Shown: positions 1-10,499 of the stretch, in pieces | Numbering within the stretch: the stretch's first letter is position 1 | Layout: each line of letters opens with the position of its first letter | Source: Letharia columbiana | Lineage: Eukaryota; Ascomycota; Lecanoromycetes; Lecanorales; Parmeliaceae | Direction: 5' to 3' | DNA length: 64,000 bases | Assembly (NCBI RefSeq): GCF_014066305.1 | Contig: NW_023501043.1 | Span: forward strand, 434,001 to 498,000 | Translations under genes and position numbers: made by a program | The notes under the pieces: model-generated | What the model was told of the DNA's origin: nothing | The model's input: only the letters and a program-made list of their open reading frames with translations | Databases searched by the model: none

Positions 1-494
1 CTGATTAGAATCCGCCCAAATTCCGCCGGTTCAGCAACTGTTCTAATCTTTTCCGCCAGTTCTGCCAGTTTAGCAGCAATACGCACGAAAAAGAAAAGTT
101 CTAATGATCGACGTTGCGACGGCAAGGTTCTACGGCGACGAATATCAACGTCAACTCAAATTTAGCTACGGAATTGGACGATTCAATGAAATTAGTCGCG
201 TGGGTGATGCTCTGGTATGGCGCACAATGATGCGCATGTATAATGATGCGCATGTTGATGATGATATATATTGATACCATATGTATGTAGAATAGTACTT
301 AGAGTGTATTAGAGTGCATTACGCAAAATTTTTGAAGTTGCTGAAAATTTTTTGAAGTTGCTAAACTGGCAGAACTGGCGGAAAGGGTTGGACATAGGCA
401 AAGTCTGCTTAATAGGCTAAATCGTGCTAAATCGTGCTTATGGTGCGGACCCGGCGGAAATCGTGCGGAAAGGAACTTTTCAGATTTGCAGATG
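1..494. mobile_element. MITE copy 1 (left end outside window)
   Basis: This stretch is nearly identical to 5718-6206, so it is a second copy of the 580-bp element there. Its right end carries the terminal inverted repeat ending TTTGCAGATG at 494. The left terminus lies before the window. No transposase is encoded; the short open frames inside are mirror translations of repetitive sequence. The element is seen directly as a repeat; its class (TA-duplicating Tc1/mariner or pogo type) is inferred from the complete copy. Confidence 0.75.
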
Positions 495-909
495 TGCATA
501 CACTTCATATATATAGCAGTGATGTCGCTACTATGCAAAGCATTGATATTTAAGATATTTAAGATATTTGCTAAGAATGCCAAGGGTTTGAAAGCCCTAA
601 CCCTAATGTTCAGGACTTTCAGTGGCAACCTCCGTATAGCGTTTACTTTTCTCTATACGCTAGAGACTCTATAGATTAATTTATAGATGTCAAGATGAAT
701 TAATACTAAGTATAGATTTATAAAATATATAAATACGATATTCCATTTAAGGTAAACCTTTTTTTTTTTATTTTTATTTTTTTTATATAATTAAAATTAA
801 AATTTAAATATAACTATTATAACTACTATAGTTACTATTATTACTTATTTAAATTATTTACTATTATAATCTATTTTTAATAGCTAATACTACGATATTA
901 TAGCCGCCC
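495..909. other. AT-rich spacer, no gene seen
   Basis: The DNA becomes strongly A+T rich after about 680, with long runs made of TA dinucleotides. It lies between the MITE and an LTR element. No coding region or RNA gene is visible. Confidence 0.6.
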
Positions 910-1070
910 TGTTACGGATTCCTCCACTAGGCGTCCCGATTGGGCTTAGTGCCTTGGCACTGCGGCACTGCAGAGACTTCTTCCACTGCAGGCCTACATA
1001 GTTGATGATGATCACACCACACACACACATTATTCATGCATATGATTCCACTTAGGACTATTCCTTAACA
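910..1070 (+). repeat. 5' LTR of small LTR element
   Basis: A 161-bp repeat starting TGTTACGG and ending CTTAACA. It matches 2045-2180 except for about 25 extra bases in the middle. Confidence 0.7.
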
Positions 1071-1071
1071 A

Positions 1072-1095
1072 TGGTAGCAACACCTCGGTCGATTC
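1072..1095 (+). promoter_or_regulatory. Primer-binding site (initiator tRNA-Met-like)
   Basis: One base after the LTR comes TGGTAGCAACACCTCGG. Fungal LTR elements commonly have TGGTAGC plus further tRNA-iMet complement here. The match is good at the first seven bases and again at CTCGGT...GATTC, weaker between. Confidence 0.5.
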
Positions 1096-1131
1096 AGGCC
1101 TAGCACTAGCTGTCCTCGTTACATTCGCCCA

Positions 1132-1375
1132 CCTCGCCTTAGTCCAGCACCTACACGGACCCTACATTACTCACTACCAGAGAAATCTACAGAGAACACC
1201 ACTCCCACCGGGTGCAGTATCTCCAGAGTCTCTTAGACGCTTACTCGCCTTAGTCCAGCACCTACACGGACCCTACAACACTCACTACCAGAGAAATCTA
1301 CAGAGAATACCACTCCCACCGAGTGCAGCATCTCCAGAGTCTCTTAGACGCCTACCTCGCCTTGTCCAGCACCTA
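1132..1375 (+). repeat. Tandem repeat, ~111-bp unit, 2.2 copies
   Basis: The unit starting CTCGCCTTAGTCCAGCACC begins near 1132 and again near 1244, with a partial third copy from 1355 (period about 111). Copies differ by only a few substitutions. It fills the leader between the primer site and the open frame of the small LTR element. Confidence 0.75.
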
Positions 1376-1502
1376 ATCAGGACCCTACCAATACTCGTCC
1401 ATTCAAGCGATCCTTTCACTAGGCCATTCGTCCTACCACCATGGCGAACATTAGCCACCCTATGCCCGTTTTACAGCAGAGCAAACAGCCTCCCTACAAG
1501 CC

Positions 1503-1937
1503 ATGATCACTGCCGCAATCGATGACGCAATCAGTCAGGCTATGCCAGCCTTCGAGACCAGACTGACAGCTTTCGAGACCAGACTGACAGCTATTGAAGC
1601 CAAATTCCGCCCTGCTGAGTACCAAGTTACCGCTCCTCAGCATAGGCCATGGCAACAATCAATTGTGGAGAAAACTGCGGAGAAATCTACGGAGAAAACT
1701 GCGGTGAAATCTACGGAGAAGACTACGGAGAACAAGAGCACGGGCAGCAGCAGCGACAATGACAATACGGGCACGCTCTCCACTATTCCACACCAAGCTA
1801 CTATGCATTATTGCAGAGAGTCTCCTATTCGCCTTAATAACGCTTTACTTCTCGCCTCTCTTCTCGTCTCTCAACTCGCCTCTCCACCTGACTACATTCA
1901 CTACGCGAAAGGCATGGAGGCTACAGGTCAAGGATAG
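1503..1937 (+). CDS. Gag-like remnant ORF in small LTR element
   Basis: A 144-codon frame with an ATG start lies between the LTRs. Residues 1-36 look like a short coiled coil, with the heptad-like phrase FETRLTA repeated twice. Residues 60-85 are a low-complexity stretch built from KST/EKT repeats. Many gypsy Gag proteins start with a similar coiled segment, so I call it Gag-like, but there is no zinc knuckle and no capsid motif I can name. The C-terminal third runs into degraded sequence. It may be only a chance open frame in a non-autonomous element. Confidence 0.3.
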   Translation: MITAAIDDAISQAMPAFETRLTAFETRLTAIEAKFRPAEYQVTAPQHRPWQQSIVEKTAEKSTEKTAVKSTEKTTENKSTGSSSDNDNTGTLSTIPHQATMHYCRESPIRLNNALLLASLLVSQLASPPDYIHYAKGMEATGQG

Positions 1938-2044
1938 GTGCTCCAGGGAAGATTCAGGAGAAGCAGGCCTATGGCACTTGATGTATCTCTGGCGTCTCCA
2001 TGTCTGCAGCGAGGACGCTGTCATTTTTCTTCTTCGGTGGCATT

Positions 2045-2180
2045 TGTTACGGATTCCTCCACTAGGCGTCCCGATTGGGCTTAGTGCCTTGGCACTGCGG
2101 CACTGCAGTAATTCATAATTATCACACCACACACACACATTATTCATGCATATGATTCCACTTAGGACTATTCCTTAACA
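2045..2180 (+). repeat. 3' LTR of small LTR element
   Basis: A 136-bp repeat of 910-1070, with the same TGTTACGG start and TTAACA end but a central deletion. The bases just before it are not a clear polypurine tract. Confidence 0.65.
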
Positions 2181-3785
2181 TTTATAATAGAAATTAAGGC
2201 CTTTAGCTACTTTCGACCCTCGACTTTATAATCTATATATTCTTTTTCAGATCGTAATATATAGTAATTAAAGCCTAATAGATTCTTATAGAAATATATA
2301 AATTAAGTTATAAAAAGTGTTTTTTAGAAATTAGAAAGAATAAAGGATTAATATTTATAAGTATTAATATAAAAGAGATAGTCGAATAATATAAGCAATA
2401 GCGAGATACTTATAATCGAAAGACCTCGATTATATACTCTATTATATACTCTATTATATACTCGATATTATATACTCGATTATAAATATAGCTCGAATAG
2501 TAAATAAAGTATATTCTTTAATATAGCTCGAATAGCGAATTAAGTATATTCTTTAAAACGAAAGAAAAAATCGAGTATATTCTTTAAAATAGTTCGAAAG
2601 GGGAAATCGAGTATATTCGTTAAAAGTATAAAATACTATATAATTATATAACGAATTCTCTCTACGAAGTTCTATTATTCGAAAGAATAACGTTTAAGAT
2701 ATCTTTTCTATATATAATATCTTAAATAAATAAGAAACGAGTACGCTAGACTCTTATATATAGATAATAGCGAGATTATTAAAGAGTCTAATAAGTATTA
2801 AATCGCGAGTATACTATTTTAATATTGAAAGATTTTCATTTTAAAGGAGTTTAATAAATAAATAAAAGAATAATAGTTAAATATATATTTTATCATAGAG
2901 TAATTATTTAATATTTAATTTTTCGATAGAGAAGAAATCGTTAAATAATATAATATAATTAATTTAAATACTCTTAAATTAAATTAAATTATAAGTATTA
3001 AACTTTAAATTAATATTAGATAACTTTTTAATAACTTTCTTTATAGTATACTAGATAACTAAATTTAATTAAGATTATTAATAACGATAATAATATTTAT
3101 AAATATTATATTATAGCTTTAAAAAGATCTTTATAAATAGACTAATAAGAAGAGTATACTCGATAAGACTTATATAAAATAATTATTAAATAATAAGCGT
3201 TTAAGTAATTAATTAATAAGTATTAAAAAGTAAGATATAAACGTAATATCTAGACTTCGAATAAATTTAATTCATTTAAAAATACGATATTCGAGATTTT
3301 ATCGAGTCGTTTATTAATTTACTAGGGAAATAGAGGCCTTATTTAATACGAGAGTAATATACTTTCTATAAATCTCTTTTAATATATACTTATAATAAGT
3401 ATATATTAAAAGAGACTTATAAAATATATATTTCTTTAAATAATAGAAGAGTATTAATTGAGGAGATTAACGATTAATCTTTCTTATTATCGATTAATAT
3501 ATAACTCTTAAATATATAATTTTTATTATCTAACTCTATAAGAATAGTATTTATATAATTTTTTAAAAAGACTTTTAAGATTTAGCTCTCTTTAATATCT
3601 ACGTTAACGTTAGAGTTAAATTATTATTATTTATAGCGAGATATCGTTTAATCTTCTACTTAAGAAGAATAAAAACGTAATTATATATATATCTTTTTAT
3701 TCTCTTCTTCTCAAGTATATTCTTTATTATTAAAGTTATTAGATTAAAATTAAGCGATTATATCTTCTTATAATATTATTATAAT

Positions 3786-4195
3786 ACGAGTAAAGGCCTA
3801 TGAATTAAATTCATAATCATTTTTTTGATCAGGGCTATCGAGTAAATAGGTGAGCGATCTTTGGTGAGCGATATTTGAATTCCTTGCGCTTTAATGATTA
3901 TAAGACAAATTTTTAAAATTCTTAAAAATTCGGAAAGCGCAAATAGCGTTTCAAAATTTAAAACAAAAATTTCAAAATTTCAATAGAAAACAAAAAAGTT
4001 ATTACTATTGTGAATAACGTACATCTCTTTTTAATGTGGGAGGCGCGGGAGGGCGAGATTTTGATGGTTGCGGACGCTAATTTATTTACCCGCGATGACT
4101 CAGCTGGTCTAACCAAAGAGCGTAGTGACCCTGAATTGATGATTGGCTGCACATACAAATTCAAGGTTTTCAAGCTCAGCCCTATCTTATTCTAT
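3786..4195. repeat. ~400-bp dispersed repeat, copy 1
   Basis: This segment recurs at 4334-4730. It begins with the perfect palindrome ATGAATTAAATTCAT and contains a GC-retaining core (GGGAGGGCGAGATTTTGATG, near 4052) inside AT-rich surroundings. Short inverted ends AGGGCT/AGCCCT lie near 3831 and 4176, which could be remnants of MITE termini. It does not encode a recognisable protein; a short frame across the core is probably accidental. Confidence 0.65.
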
Positions 4196-4333
4196 TATAT
4201 ATACTGATTATTATAAAAAGATACTTATTTAAAATTATTATATACTTTTACTTCTTAATAAAGTATATTAATAAAATTAGAATTCGATACGCTGAAATAG
4301 TTTATCGCTAATTCTTTAAGATATTTATATATA

Positions 4334-4730
4334 AACGAGTAAAGGCCTATGAATTAAATTCATAATTTTTTTTGTTAATTAGGGCTATCGAGTAAATAGG
4401 TGAGCGATATTTGAATTCCTTACGCTTTAATAATTATCATACCAAATTTCAAAATTCTTAAAAATTTGGAAAGCGCAAATAACGCTTTATAATTTAAAAA
4501 AAAATATCAAAATTTCAATAGAAAACAAAAAAGTTATTCTATTTGTAAATAACGTACCTCAATTTTTTGATGAGGGAGACGCGGGAGGGCGAGATTTTGA
4601 TGGTTGCGGACGCTAATTTGTTTATCCGTGGTAACTTAGCCGGTCTAATCAAAGAGCGTAGTGACCCTGAATTTATGATTGGCTGCACATATAAATTCAA
4701 GGTTTTATAGCTTAGCCCTATCTTATTATT
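4334..4730. repeat. ~400-bp dispersed repeat, copy 2
   Basis: The same unit as 3786-4195 in direct orientation, diverged mainly by substitutions and small indels. The core GGGAGGGCGAGATTTTGATG is identical in both copies. Confidence 0.65.
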
Positions 4731-5626
4731 TTATATATAAATTATAGTAAATTAAAAGTTATATACGGGCGAGTCTTTTACTTATAAATTTAATACTTAT
4801 TTTAATTCTTAATAAATTTAAAGATCTTTACTCGAATTAAGAGTATATAGATAGCGTATATAATAATAATATTCGCTAGCCGATTCTTTATAAAGTAATT
4901 TTCCTTCTTTAATTAATCGAAGAAGAGTATTTATCGATAGAGTTATAAGAATTATAAATATATTTATTAAATATCTAATACTTCTTAATAATATAATTCT
5001 CTTTTAATCGATCTTCTTATAGTTTATATAATTAATAAAATATATTAATAATAAGAATAATCTTATACTCTTTTATATATATTAAAAACTACTTTATAAC
5101 GCTAATAGCTATATATTTAAAGACTTCTATATAATTTTAAATAACTTTATAGAAGTATATATTAATTATAATATAAATTTAAATATTAATAATCTCTAAT
5201 TTATAATAGATATTAATTAATTATATAGTATTAAAATCGACTATTAAAAACTTCTTTCTTTTATACTATTTCTTTTAATATCTATTATTAACGCTCTTCG
5301 AATTTATAAATCTTAAAATATATATAATATTATTTCTTGAGATAAATATATTATTATAATAAAAGTATATATAAAAATATATAAGATCTTAGTTATTAAT
5401 AATACTCTAATTTAGATACTCTATAATAATATATATAATCTCCTTATTATAAGAGCGAGTATTCTTTAACGAATATTTTCTTTTTAACTCTATTATTACT
5501 CTTAATTATCGAAGCTTATTTAAAATTATATATAAATCCTTCGCCTTTAATATTACTAATATTTCTTTATTATTTATATTTTACTAAAGAAATAAAGTTA
5601 TAATAAGAGTATTACGAAGTATCTTA

Positions 5627-6206
5627 CATCTGCAAATCTGAAAAGTTCCTGCAAAATTTGAAATTGCTGATCGCGCGTATGTCGCGGAAATCACAAAATC
5701 CGCCGGATTAGTAACTCTGATTAGAATCCGCCCAAATTCCGCCGGTTCAGCAACTGTTCTAATCTTTTCCGCCAGTTCTGCCAGTTTAGCAGCAATACGC
5801 ACGAAAAAGAAAAGTTCTAATGATCGACGTTGCGACGGCAAGGTTCTACGGCGACGAGTATCAACGTCAACTCAAATTTGGCTACGGAATTGGACGATTC
5901 AATGAAATTAGTCGCGTGGGTGATGCTCTGGTATGGCGCACAATGATGCGCATGTATAATGATGCGCATGTTGATGATGATATATATTGATACCATATGT
6001 ATGTAGAATAGTACTTAGAGTGTATTAGAGTGCATTACGCAAAATTTTTGAAGTTGCTGAAAATTTTTGAAGTTGCTAAACTGGCAGAACTGGCGGAAAG
6101 GGTTGGACATAGGCAAAGTCTGCTTAATAGGCTAAATCGTGCTAAATCGTGCTTATGGTGCGGACCCGGCGGAAATCGTGCGGAAAGGCTTTTCGATTTG
6201 CAGATG
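5627..6206. mobile_element. 580-bp MITE, complete copy
   Basis: The ends are inverted: CATCTGCAAATCTGAAAAG on the left and ...CGATTTGCAGATG on the right. A TA dinucleotide flanks both sides (5625-5626 and 6207-6208), as expected for Tc1/mariner or pogo-type insertion. No transposase is present. The interior, including a TGATGCGCATG repeat pair near 5943-5972, matches 1-494. Confidence 0.75.
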
Positions 6207-6905
6207 TATCTTTATACTCTAGTTTATTATAGCGTTTCTTATCTTATACTTATAGATATTACTTAAGTATATTCTTATTAATATTAAAGCCGCGTTAAGT
6301 AGATAGACGTTATAAGATCTCTTTATATTCGATATTCTAATTATAAAGATAAAAAATAAACTTCTTATATAATTCTACGTCTTTTTTAGAACGTTCTAAT
6401 AATATAATTATAGAAATAAAAGTATAGGTAGATAAATTAAGTATATACTATTAGAAGAATAGTTAATAATTATATAAAGTTAATTAAATATATAGCTATT
6501 AATTATAGTAAAAATAAGAGAAATATTTAAATTTAATAGAGTAGATTTAATAACTACTTCGTAGTTATAGTTAGTACTATAATATACGTAGAGAGTAAAT
6601 ATTTTAAATCGATCTATATATAAAAAAAAAAAAATTTGAATAAAAAGGGTTTGCCTTAAATGGAACACCGTAATAGATTCGATAGAGATAGGGTTTCAAG
6701 ACAAGTTAAGGGATAGACCTGCGAGTTAAGAAATAACCCTCGAAAAAAGAAACAGACCTCGGCCAAGGGACAGGCTATAAGTTACGAGTACTTGACTGCA
6801 GTAACCTATAATGACTACTTGACTATAGTGGCTACTTGACTATAATAGCTACTTAACTATTATAACTACAATAACTAATTAATTTAAACGACTCTATATC
6901 TATAT
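6207..6905. other. RIP-type AT-rich block
   Basis: AT-rich sequence with no gene, like 2181-5626. The stretch 6655-6890 is less extreme and holds short direct repeats of the type CTACTTGACTATA. Confidence 0.6.
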
Positions 6906-6908
6906 AAT

Positions 6909-6933
6909 ATGTGCTGGGGCGCGGGCTTCCCAG
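6909..6933. repeat. LTR-end-like repeat, also at 40053-40077
   Basis: TGTGCTGGGGCGCGGGCTTC here matches, in inverted orientation, the sequence ending at 40077 (one base differs). Similarity stops at the TG, so this is probably the terminus of a repeat family, likely an LTR. Confidence 0.4.
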
Positions 6934-6972
6934 TAGTGAAAAGCTTGCCGAGTACTGGTTTGTGACTATTTG

Positions 6973-7199
6973 ATTCTCAGGGAGATCCCCTAAAACCCCT
7001 CGGACCCTTCGGGGGCTCTTTAAGGGCTCTCCGAGAGCTTCTGTCGAGGGGCTGTCAAAGCAAGCTCGAAATTTGATTATTTTAGTGATATTTGATTGAT
7101 TTCAAGCTTGCTTTGACAGCCCCTCGACAGAAGCTCTCGGAGAGCGCTTAAAGAGCTCCGAAGGGTTTAAGGGATTTTAAGGGATCTAACCCTGAGAAT
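6973..7199. repeat. Large inverted repeat (hairpin), ~100-bp arms
   Basis: The left arm 6973-7072 runs from ATTCTCAGGGAGATCCCC to AAGCTCGAAAT. The right arm 7101-7199 is its reverse complement with a few mismatches, ending CCTGAGAAT. The spacer is about 28 bp. GC-rich arms make a very stable hairpin. Related single units lie at 7229-7330 and 37378-37575. Confidence 0.7.
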
Positions 7200-7228
7200 A
7201 GAGAGAGACGTTGTAATTTGTTTGACAT

Positions 7229-7330
7229 ACTCAGGGGGAGACCCCCTGAAACCCCCCTAACCCTCCGGGGGCTCTCCGAGGGCTCTCCGAGGGCTCCTGC
7301 CGGAGGGGCTCTTCTCGCGAGCTCGATAAA
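7229..7330. repeat. Third unit of the hairpin repeat family
   Basis: It opens with ACTCAGGGGGAGACCCCCTG and continues with tandem GGGGGCTCTCCGAGG-type motifs, resembling one arm of 6973-7199. Confidence 0.55.
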
Positions 7331-7755
7331 TCTTAGTTTTTAGTATATCTTTACGAATACTTTATCAAATTTCGTTTTCGCTATATTATTTGAAAGCGTA
7401 TAACTAACTCTATAACTCTATAAATTTACTTTATTATCATTTATTACGTAACGTGAAAGGAATTAAATAGAATAAATTAATAAAATTGATGTTCGAGGTT
7501 CAGCCTTATGGTGCTTCCTCTTTTGGACGTACCCGTGTTTAGATCGAAAATGAAGAAATAAGGTGTGTTTTAGACTAGAAATCGTGAAATCCGATAATCT
7601 GATTGGTCACTAGCATCTTAGCGTAGCACCCATTCTCGTTTTCAAGTCTTGAGTATTGAGAAAGCAAGCTTTCTCAATCACAATTCACCTCCTGCTTTCA
7701 ATAGGCGGTCGTTTCAGCAAAAATTTGATAGGGTGGCTGCCGCGCGGGAGCTTCT
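7331..7755. other. Spacer with short palindrome
   Basis: No gene seen. A near-perfect palindrome lies at 7655-7678 (arms ATTGAGAAAGC and GCTTTCTCAAT). Sequence from 7690 leads into the left end of the deleted DIRS-like element. Confidence 0.5.
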
Positions 7756-8091
7756 CGCCACAGCTTGACTGGGGGCTAGTGAGGGAGAGGCACAGCACAC
7801 ACTTACAAGTATGGCAGGATAGCCGAGATTGCCATGTTGGAAGAGCCTTGTTCCTCTCGTCGCAAGAAGAGGTTTTTGGACTTTTTCCCACCCACCCACG
7901 CCTTGTTTTTTCAGCGTTTCCTTGTACTTAGACTCCAGGTCTTCTACCTTACGTAGAGGGAGTTTTTCTAGGGCTGAGCTGCATAGTGGACCGTTGTCTA
8001 CGTGCTGCTGGGCCTTAGGACCCAGCCAATCATCATTTAGAACTCATTTGTGCGTGTAGTTTTCGTGGGACGTTAAGCGAGACAGCACTAG
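7756..8091 (+). mobile_element. Internally deleted DIRS-like element
   Basis: The left ~130 bp (from CGCCACAGCTTGACTGGGGG) match the left end of the element at 20316, and the right ~130 bp (to GCGAGACAGCACTAG) match its right end at 23675. All coding sequence between them is missing. It is therefore either a deletion derivative or a small non-autonomous relative. The two shared ends in three loci define the family's termini. Confidence 0.75.
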
Positions 8092-8118
8092 CCGCACACG
8101 GTTTTGCAAAAAGCAGTA

Positions 8119-9281
8119 CGCTAAAAGCTAGTCTTATGGCGGTCCTCAGCTTCTGTCCCCGGAGGTTCTCCTGGCAACTGAAAGAGTACTCCTCCAAGAC
8201 TACACTTGCTAGCACCCGTTGCTAGGTGCATCTGCAAGCTTTCATCGACTCCGCTCATTACATTCTCTGAAATGGACTTTTTCGACCCATTTCTTGCGGA
8301 CCGATTCCCTATTGCCACTGTCTAGCTCGACCTCTTCCTCCTTGAGGTAGGCCCTCTTCAACCTAATGACGTACTCAGCTTTCCCGGGGATGAACATGCG
8401 TAAGAAGGGGGTGATCCAAATGATAGCATCGAGCTCCTCCCGATTGGTTGGTTCCTTCCAACGCATAGCTCTTTGGCGGTGCTTAGCAGATGGGCGTAAA
8501 CCTTCTGGGCCGCCTGTGAAGCCTACCATCTCGAGGGAGTCCGTGAACACATGTGTCTTATGTCCCGAAAGGTATACTGGTCCGAATGCTACACGCGATA
8601 AGTACTTCTTGTGCAAGAATCGAAACATATCATCAAAGGTCCTGGCAGACCCCATATGATCATCCATGAACAAAGTGAACGAAGCATCCCCTTGGTCTCC
8701 GATGATTGATAGTATCGGCTCCATGGTCTCCGTCCGAGGTAAAGGTCCAAAGGTTAAATTGCCAAACTGGGAATACGTAGCGCAAGCCACTTTTAATCCT
8801 TGCCCCATGCGGAGATATTTGTACTGACCATGAGGAGTAATGAACCCCACCTTATATTGATCTCCATCCTTAATTGGGATAGCCCAATATCCATTAGCCG
8901 TATCCGTACAGAAGAAAGCTCCAAATCTTGGTTTGACGATTGTATCAATAATCTCATTGATTCTGTGACCTGGATACTGGGGTTTGATGGTATACTCGTT
9001 CAACGGGATGAGGTTGTGGACCACTCTCAGTCCAGCTGACCCTTTTTTCTTCGGTGGAAACTGACTACGTGCTCCCCAATCGCTAGCAGCCCTGGTTATG
9101 ATACCTGCTTCCTCCATTTCTGGGAAGATTCTAGCAGCAAATTCCCTTTCTTAGGGGTGTATCGCTTGATAGAATGGTAGACCGGTCTGGCATTATCAGT
9201 GAGGTCGATAGAGTGATGCACAAGATCAGTAGGTTTGCTATCTCTCATCGTCTTAGCAAAGCAATCTCTCCAGGTGTACAT
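8119..9281 (-). pseudogene. Ty3/gypsy-type reverse transcriptase relic
   Basis: The open part 9117-8242 (291 codons) has the order of a Ty3/gypsy RT: a SQFPPKKK fingers region, LRVVHNLIPLNEYT (R-V-D-Y-type block), FFCTDTANGYWAIPI (the D...GY.qi block A) and FMDDHM in place of the usual Y-V/L-DD. Downstream in another frame, LATGASKCSLGGVLF resembles the start of RNase H (tDAS..giGavL). Upstream (9281-9100), ARPVYHSIKRYTPKK fits the conserved lead-in to gypsy RT. At least two frameshifts break the frame. Sequence stops near the DIRS-like right end at 8091, so the rest of RNase H and integrase are gone. Confidence 0.75.
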
Positions 9282-9344
9282 GAGAGCATCCTTCCGCTGC
9301 GGGGTATCTGCTCCTGCACCAATGGTGATCTCACTCTTCGCAAA

Positions 9345-10478
9345 CTATTCGTCGACTTCAACTTGGCTAGCATCACTCACTTCACGCAATTGAGGTCTTC
9401 GTTTAGTCGGAAATCCATGCATGGTCCTTAAGGACATTGGTTTACTTTCGCAAATCGCTGCATCCATGCTATACTGACGCAATTCCTTTCCCGAACTCCA
9501 AGCAGCCACCATGCCAGAAACCTTGAAACACTCTCGATCTAGCAGAGCATCGAACGGTCCCTCTCCTCGGCGCGAGCCTGTAGGATCCTCGGATGCAGCT
9601 GACGTCTTGCTAGACTCTGATTTTGTTCTACCAGGTTGGAGTTCACGCCAGTACACCCCCTGGTGGGTTACTGACGCTCGGCTTTTCCCTGATCTGCTAC
9701 GTAGTCATACCCCTCCAACTCATCTGCCAGCCGAGCAATCTCATCCTCAGCCAAAGCGATTTCCCATTCATCGACCGAGGGTCCATCAACAAGCTCAACA
9801 TCAAGAGGCTTTGCTTGAGTTCCCTGCACAACCCGCTTGACCCTATCCTTGCCTCGAATGGTAATAGTGTTTTCGCCGTGGTCCTCGATAGCACGGACAC
9901 ATCTCATCCAGCGCTTTGAGAGAAGAATGTCAGAATGAAAGCTCTAATCACTGCTACAACTCCTGCGACGTTGACAGGGACCCATACATGTTATTGACAA
10001 GGGTGCGCAGAGTCTGTTCGGCAGGGATCTTACTTGAAGAAATTGGTCGGGTTTCAAATGGACGTGTGGGAGTGGACCGGTATCACGCACCCGGATAACA
10101 AGATCTCCGAAGAAGAAGTAACATTTTTCAGTTTGGCGATTAATTCTTGACAGTCCCGCTTGGTTGCAATCATGATATCCAAGAAAGTTTCCTCTCCAGA
10201 GGATTGGGTTGCACTGACGGCTTGCGTGCCTTCTGTATGACTCTGCCCTCGACCCTAGAAGCACTGCGGTCCGCCACCCCAGCTGTGAGAGAATTATGGC
10301 CTATACAAAAGACTGTCCGTTGAGTCTTAGCGTCGAAACCAATGCTCAGATCTCCATCATCGTGTCTTGGCTTGAGATGTAGACCCATGATCTCGACGGA
10401 CTGGATTGAGACCTTCCAGCTCTCAGTCTTTTCAAAGAGCATGTAAGGATCTAAGTCAACGTCGCTAAGAAAGCGCAC
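9345..10478 (-). pseudogene. Upstream part of the same retroelement polyprotein (probable)
   Basis: Three frames follow each other on the minus strand directly upstream of the RT (10478-10170, 9907-9668, 9656-9345). They are acidic or charged, with no stop-free join. In a Ty3/gypsy polyprotein this position would hold the Gag end and aspartic protease, but I see no DTG/DSG active site, so the assignment rests on position and strand only. Confidence 0.35.
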
Positions 10479-10499
10479 GCAACTATAGTATAGAAGACG

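Larger units (their letters stand above)
910..2180 (+). mobile_element. Small non-autonomous LTR retrotransposon
   Basis: Two direct repeats bound this 1.27-kb unit. Both start TGTTACGGATTCC and end TTCCTTAACA, the TG...CA ends expected of LTRs with a 5-bp TGTTA/TAACA inverted terminus. Immediately inside the left LTR, TGGTAGCAACACC (from 1072) resembles the complement of an initiator tRNA-Met 3' end, the usual Ty1/Ty3 primer site. The interior holds tandem repeats and one 144-codon frame but no protease, reverse transcriptase or integrase. No target duplication is obvious, perhaps because the flanks are mutated. It therefore looks like a TRIM-like or heavily deleted element. Confidence 0.7.
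2181..5626. other. RIP-type AT-rich block
   Basis: About 3.4 kb made almost only of A and T, with TA steps dominating and no usable reading frame on either strand. This is the signature left by RIP in Pezizomycotina, where C in CpA becomes T on both strands. What was mutated can no longer be recognised. Two ~400-bp repeats inside keep some GC and are listed separately. Confidence 0.75.

Noticed and set aside
1503..2118. Two overlapping plus-strand frames as separate genes
   Set aside because: They overlap in different frames inside a non-autonomous LTR element; at most the first is a Gag remnant.
9944..9990. An HPCQ phrase as the methyltransferase catalytic motif
   Set aside because: It is followed directly by a stop and lies 4 kb from the BAH relic, in the retroelement region.
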